This document shows, one piece after another, positions 4,923-8,678 of a stretch of 8,678 bases of DNA. The stretch's first letter is position 1, and each line of letters starts with the position of its first letter. The position numbers and the translations under genes were made by a program. This stretch comes from Opitutia bacterium UBA4654 (lineage in GTDB: Bacteria > Verrucomicrobiota > Verrucomicrobiia > Opitutales > Intestinicryptomonadaceae): contig DHMA01000030.1 of NCBI GenBank assembly GCA_002405555.1, positions 1 to 8,678 on the forward strand, written 5' to 3'. Under the pieces are notes generated by a model. That model was given only the letters and a program-made list of their open reading frames with translations. It had not been told where the DNA came from and made no database searches.

Positions 4923-6341
4923 ATGATACCCGACATTTTGGCAGAACGCTACGCGTCAAAGGCAATCAAGGACATTTGGAGCGCGGAAGGCAAAATTTTA
5001 CTCGAACGCAATCTGTGGATTGCGGTCATGAAAGCGCAGAAGGAACTCGGTCTCGACATTCCGCAGGAGGCGATTGACGCCTACGAAAGGGTCAAGACAA
5101 ATATCCGCGTGGACGAAATCAACAAGCGCGAGAAAATCACGCGGCACGACGTCAAGGCGCGAATCGAGGAATTTTGCGAACTTGCGGGCTACGAGCATAT
5201 CCACAAGGGAATGACCAGCCGCGACCTCACCGAATGCGTGGAACAGCTGCAAATCTACGAATCGCTGAAAATCGTGCGCACAAAGGCGGTCGCCGCGCTC
5301 TTTCTGCTTTCGAAAACCGCCCGCAAACACAAGGCGACGGTGCTGGCGGCGCGAACACACAACGTCATAGCCCAGCTTACGACTTTCGGCAAACGCCTCG
5401 CCGAATTCGGAGAGGACACCCTCAGGGCAATACAGAATATCGACGCGCTCATCGACAGCTACCCCGTCCGCGGGCTTAAAGGCGCGGTCGGCACGCAGCT
5501 CGACCAGCTTACGCTCTTCGACGGCGACGCGTCGAAAGCCCTCGCGCTCGACGAAAAAATCAGAAAGCACCTCGGAATAAACCACTGCATCGGCGCGACG
5601 GGGCAGGTCTACCCCCGCACGCTCGACTTCGAATGCGTTTCGCGCCTCTACCAGCTCGGTTCGGGGGCGTCGTCCTTCGCGAAAACGCTGCGAATCATGG
5701 CGGGCGCGGAACTGGCGAGCGAGGGCTTCGCAAAGGGGCAGACAGGCTCGTCGGCAATGCCGCACAAAATGAACTCGCGCAGCTGCGAGCGCATAAACGG
5801 CTTCCACGTAATCCTGCGCGGCTTCATGGAAATGGCGGCGTCGCTTTCGGGCGACCAGTGGAACGAGGGCGACGTGTCGTGCTCGGTGGTGCGCAGAGTC
5901 GCCCTGCCCGACTCGTTCTTCGCAATCGACGGGCTGCTCGAAACTTTCATCACGGTGCTCAACCAGATGGTTGTAAACACGGCGGTAATCGCCGCGGAAT
6001 GCCGCAAATACATGCCCTTCCTGCTGACGACAACCATCATGATGAACGCCGTCAAAAAGGGATTGGGACGCGAAGACGCCCACGAGATTATCAAGGAACA
6101 CGCGGTGGCTACGGCAAACGACCTCCGCGCGGGGAAAATCTCCGAAAACGACCTGCTTAAACGCCTTGCGGAAGACCCGCGCATGCCGCTCGACGCCGCG
6201 GAACTCGCCGAAATAGAGAAAGTCGGCAGCGCGGCCACGGGCATGGCGGAGGTTCAAACGGAGGATTTCTGCGACCGCGCCGACAGCCTCGCCGACAAAT
6301 ATCCCGAAGCGAAGTCGTACGCGCCCGCCCCGATTCTCTGA
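4923..6341 (+). CDS. purB: Adenylosuccinate lyase
   Basis: PurB acts twice in purine synthesis: it splits SAICAR to AICAR plus fumarate, and adenylosuccinate to AMP plus fumarate. The product is a 472-residue cytoplasmic enzyme of the fumarase/aspartase superfamily, which forms tetramers. Signatures are clear: TRHDVKARIEEF at residues 73-84 (conserved His75), MTSRDLTECVEQLQI at 97-111, RTHNVIAQLTTFGKR at 144-158 (catalytic-type His146) and the mobile catalytic loop GSSAMPHKMN at 275-284 with Ser276/Ser277. YPVRGLKGAVG (180-190), SRSCERINGF (285-294) and GDQWNEGDVSCSVVRRVALPD (310-330) place it in the longer clade I associate with actinobacterial PurB, not in the E. coli or B. subtilis types. 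The 'THNV' in place of 'THxQ' fits that clade. An AGGGA site supports the start. It heads a plus-strand cluster, with tgt 4 nt downstream. Confidence 0.96.
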   Translation: MIPDILAERYASKAIKDIWSAEGKILLERNLWIAVMKAQKELGLDIPQEAIDAYERVKTNIRVDEINKREKITRHDVKARIEEFCELAGYEHIHKGMTSRDLTECVEQLQIYESLKIVRTKAVAALFLLSKTARKHKATVLAARTHNVIAQLTTFGKRLAEFGEDTLRAIQNIDALIDSYPVRGLKGAVGTQLDQLTLFDGDASKALALDEKIRKHLGINHCIGATGQVYPRTLDFECVSRLYQLGSGASSFAKTLRIMAGAELASEGFAKGQTGSSAMPHKMNSRSCERINGFHVILRGFMEMAASLSGDQWNEGDVSCSVVRRVALPDSFFAIDGLLETFITVLNQMVVNTAVIAAECRKYMPFLLTTTIMMNAVKKGLGREDAHEIIKEHAVATANDLRAGKISENDLLKRLAEDPRMPLDAAELAEIEKVGSAATGMAEVQTEDFCDRADSLADKYPEAKSYAPAPIL

Positions 6342-6345
6342 GGAC

Positions 6346-7470
6346 ATGTTCAAACTTCTGAAAACATCGGAAAAGTCGCGCGCCCGCCGCGCGACGCTCG
6401 CGACCGCCCACGGCGACGTGCAAACGCCCGTGTTCATGGCGGTCGGCACGCAGGCGACGGTGAAGTCGCTCACGCCGCAACAGGTGGAGGAAACGGGGGC
6501 GCAGATAATCCTCGGCAACACATACCACCTCAATATCCGCCCCACCTCCGAGCTGATAGCGCGCTTCGGGGGGCTTCACGAATTCATGAAGTGGCGCAAG
6601 CCCATTCTTACAGACAGCGGCGGATTTCAGGCGTTCAGCCTCTCGAAGCTCAGAAAAATCACGGAAGAGGGAATTTCGTTCAACTCGCACCTCGACGGGA
6701 AAAAGCTCTTCATCTCGCCCGAATCGTGCATGGGCATTCAGCGCAATTTAGGCTCCGACATCTGCATGGTGCTCGACGAGTGCATACCCTACCCCTGCGA
6801 ACGCCGCGCCTGCGTGAAGTCGGTGGAGCGCACAATACGCTGGGCGAAAAGGTGCAGGGACGAATACGAAAGGCTCGGAATGCCCGCCGACGGAATACTG
6901 TCGTTTGCAATCGCGCAGGGCGGCTGCTACGACGACATTCGCGCCGACTGCTCGAAGCGCATTGCAGAGCTTGATTTTCCCGGCTACGCAATCGGCGGCG
7001 TGTCGGTCGGCGAACCCGAACCCGCAATGCTCGAACAGGTTGACGTCTGCGCCCAAAACCTGCCCGCCGAAAAGCCGCGCTACGTCATGGGCGTGGGAAC
7101 GCCGCCGCAAATCCTCAAAATGATTGCCCTCGGCGCGGACATGTTCGACTGCGTAATGCCCACAAGGCTCGCCCGCCACGCGTGCGCGTTCACGCTCGAC
7201 GGCGAAATAAACCTCAAAAACGCGCGTTTCGCGGAGGACCCGTCGCCGCTCGACCCCGAAATAGACAGCTACGCGTCGCAGTTTTCGCGCGCGTACATCA
7301 GGCATTTGGTGAAGGCGAACGAAATGCTCGCATGCACGCTCGTTTCGATACACAACATAAGATTTTTCCAAATACTCACCGAGCAGGCACGCAAACACAT
7401 CGAAAACGGCGACTTCGAAGAGTGGAGCGCGGCATGGATTGCGCGGTACGAAAGGGGAAGCAAAAAATGA
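6346..7470 (+). CDS. tgt: tRNA-guanine(34) transglycosylase, lacking the zinc-site cysteines
   Basis: Tgt exchanges guanine 34 of GUN-anticodon tRNAs for preQ1 on the queuosine pathway. The 374-residue TIM-barrel protein is essentially full length. Catalytic Asp90 lies in LTDSGGFQ and nucleophile Asp268 in MFDCVMPTR; their 178-residue spacing equals that of Z. mobilis Asp102 and Asp280. Pocket residues Asp144, Gln191 and GGVSVGEP (217-224) are present. Val33 and Cys146 match Z. mobilis Val45 and Cys158, suggesting preQ1 rather than queuine use. The anomaly is in the C-terminal zinc site. Normal enzymes read PECDCYTCxNFSRAY; this one reads PEIDSYASQFSRAY (304-317). The three cysteines become Ile306, Ser308 and Ser311 and one residue is missing. 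The fourth ligand, His336, remains. Flanking blocks are in frame and conserved, so it is not a frameshift. The start is 4 nt after purB; the last bases overlap the ligase start. A second tgt elsewhere, or a zinc-free fold, are open possibilities. Confidence 0.95.
   Translation: MFKLLKTSEKSRARRATLATAHGDVQTPVFMAVGTQATVKSLTPQQVEETGAQIILGNTYHLNIRPTSELIARFGGLHEFMKWRKPILTDSGGFQAFSLSKLRKITEEGISFNSHLDGKKLFISPESCMGIQRNLGSDICMVLDECIPYPCERRACVKSVERTIRWAKRCRDEYERLGMPADGILSFAIAQGGCYDDIRADCSKRIAELDFPGYAIGGVSVGEPEPAMLEQVDVCAQNLPAEKPRYVMGVGTPPQILKMIALGADMFDCVMPTRLARHACAFTLDGEINLKNARFAEDPSPLDPEIDSYASQFSRAYIRHLVKANEMLACTLVSIHNIRFFQILTEQARKHIENGDFEEWSAAWIARYERGSKK
7453..7458 (+). promoter_or_regulatory. Ribosome binding site of the AMP-binding ligase (AGGGGA)
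   Basis: AGGGGA lies inside the end of tgt, 8 nt before the ATG at 7467, and decides that start. The tgt stop TGA (7468-7470) and this ATG overlap as ATGA, the arrangement typical of translational coupling. Confidence 0.7.
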
Positions 7471-8678
7471 ACATCACACTGATGAAAGAGTTTGACCGCG
7501 CCGCGCTCGCGGGGGTCGATTTCGAATTCTCGTACGCGGACACATACGCCCGCATTATCAAGGCGCGCGACGCCCTGCCGCACGCCGACGGCGAGCGGAA
7601 AATAGCGGTGTTTGCCGAAAACTCGCCGCAGTGGGTGTTCGCGCTCTACGGAGCGTGGCTCGACGGCGCGACGGTCGTGCCAATCGACGCGAAATCGAAC
7701 GCGGAGGAAGTGGCTTTCATTTTGTCGGACGCCGAACCCGATGCCGTCTGCGTGGGGCGCGACAGCCTCGACACCGCGCGGGAGGCGGTCGAAAAATCGG
7801 GGAACCGCGCAAAAATCGTCGTGCTCGAAGACCTCTTCGAGGGCGAGCTTCCCAAGCCCGAATCGAGCAACTGGAAAATCGAGCGCGACTCCAACGCCCT
7901 CGCGCTGATTGTCTACACGTCGGGCACGACGGGCAACCCCAAGGGCGTAATGCTCACATTCGGCAACATGTACGCCAACATGCGGGCAGTCTACGACGCC
8001 CGATACTATTTCGACGGAATACGCGTGCTCGCGCTCCTGCCGTTCCACCACATTCTGCCGCTCATGGGCACGCTCGTAATGCCGCTTTCGATAGGCGGCA
8101 GACTGTCGTTCCCGAAATCGCTTTCGCCCTCCGACATCGGAGATGTGCTGCAAAAATACCCCGTCGATATGATTATCAGCGTGCCGCGCTTCTACGAGCT
8201 TTTGCACGCAAACATCATGGCGAAAATCAGGCAGTCGAAAATTGCGTCGGCGCTTTTCAACGCGGCGAAGCTCGCAAACAGCCCCAAACTTTCGCGCCTG
8301 CTCTTCGGGGCAATTCAAAAGAAATTCGGCGGAGAGGTAAAATTCTGGATTTCGGGCGGCGCGGCTCTCGACAAGCGCATTTGGCGCGACCTCGACGTGC
8401 TCGGCTTCGGTATCCGCGAAGGCTACGGAATGACCGAATGCGCCCCCATCATCGCATTCCCGCGAATCGGCAGAATCAAAGTAGGCTCTCCCGGGGAGGC
8501 GTTGCCGGGAATCGAAATCAGGATTGTCGAGGGCGAGATTATCGTGCGCGGCGACAACGTAACGCAGGGCTACTACAAACGCCCCGAAGAGACGGCGGAA
8601 TCAATCAAAAACGGCTGGCTCTACACGGGAGACCTCGGATACCTCGACGAAAACGGATACCTTTTCATCACTGGCCGC
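7467..8678 (+). CDS. AMP-binding acyl-CoA synthetase (long-chain fatty acid--CoA ligase family), N-terminal 404 residues
   Basis: The enzyme activates a carboxylic acid with ATP to an acyl-adenylate and transfers it to CoA or another thiol. The 404 visible residues form an ANL-superfamily adenylation domain. The ATP-binding P-loop YTSGTTGNPKG is at 150-160, FWISGGAAL at 293-301, the adenine-pocket motif EGYGMTE at 318-324, and YTGDLG at 386-391. The window ends at ITGR (401-404), just where the hinge motif begins, so the C-terminal lid and its catalytic lysine lie outside. PFHHILPLMGTLVMPLSIGG (192-211) resembles long-chain acyl-CoA synthetases, but substrate and any C-terminal fusion, for example to an acyltransferase, cannot be judged. 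The reading frame has no stop to position 8678. The start ATG overlaps the tgt stop as ATGA and has an AGGGGA site 8 nt upstream, so it is the third gene of a purB-tgt-ligase operon. Confidence 0.92.
   Translation, partial: MNITLMKEFDRAALAGVDFEFSYADTYARIIKARDALPHADGERKIAVFAENSPQWVFALYGAWLDGATVVPIDAKSNAEEVAFILSDAEPDAVCVGRDSLDTAREAVEKSGNRAKIVVLEDLFEGELPKPESSNWKIERDSNALALIVYTSGTTGNPKGVMLTFGNMYANMRAVYDARYYFDGIRVLALLPFHHILPLMGTLVMPLSIGGRLSFPKSLSPSDIGDVLQKYPVDMIISVPRFYELLHANIMAKIRQSKIASALFNAAKLANSPKLSRLLFGAIQKKFGGEVKFWISGGAALDKRIWRDLDVLGFGIREGYGMTECAPIIAFPRIGRIKVGSPGEALPGIEIRIVEGEIIVRGDNVTQGYYKRPEETAESIKNGWLYTGDLGYLDENGYLFITGR

Noticed and set aside
5352..5366. THNV instead of THxQ in PurB as a sign of lost activity
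   Set aside because: The same change is what I recall for the actinobacterial-type PurB clade, which the rest of this protein resembles; all other catalytic motifs are intact.
4998..6545. A 515-codon open frame antisense to purB
   Set aside because: purB is unmistakable on the plus strand. GC-rich codon bias suppresses stops on the other strand, and the product has no recognisable motif.
7269..8318. A 349-codon open frame antisense to tgt and the ligase
   Set aside because: Same cause: it covers two certain plus-strand genes and has Arg/His/Val-rich shadow composition.

Overview
The window most likely comes from a Verrucomicrobiota bacterium, perhaps an Opitutae-like one from a gut or similar community. 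The best clue is the predicted secreted protein at 1189-2052. It ends in a PEP-CTERM sorting tail of the form I-P-E-P, then a short hydrophobic segment, then four arginines, which is common in that group. Supporting clues are GC-rich coding DNA set between A/T-rich spacers, and a general lack of Shine-Dalgarno sequences ahead of genes that begin transcripts. The assignment is an inference; there is no rRNA marker here.

Layout. On the minus strand, reading right to left: rpsO (595-867), then the start of pnp (433 down to the left edge), the classic ribosomal protein S15 / polynucleotide phosphorylase pair with a strong hairpin between them. To its right are a PEP-CTERM beta-helix protein (1189-2052, with its own terminator) and a D-2-hydroxyacid dehydrogenase of the glycerate dehydrogenase type (2238-3206, also with its own terminator). 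The dehydrogenase is divergent from a plus-strand HAD-family phosphatase (3263-3910). That gene converges on a minus-strand gene for a protein with 22 perfect N-x-G-x-x pentapeptide repeats (3958-4851).

From 4923 a plus-strand cluster begins: purB (adenylosuccinate lyase), then tgt (tRNA-guanine transglycosylase, 4 nt later), then an AMP-binding acyl-CoA synthetase whose start codon overlaps the tgt stop codon and which runs off the right edge. The tight spacing indicates one transcript joining purine synthesis, tRNA queuosine modification and acyl activation. I see no obvious biochemical link between the three.

No new multi-gene defence or mobile system is visible: no transposase, integrase, CRISPR array, tRNA or rRNA. 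The strongest anomaly is the Tgt protein. It keeps both catalytic aspartates and the substrate-pocket residues, but all three cysteines of the usual structural zinc site are replaced and one residue is missing there. The second point of interest is the pentapeptide-repeat protein, which has a recognisable three-part architecture but no known function.
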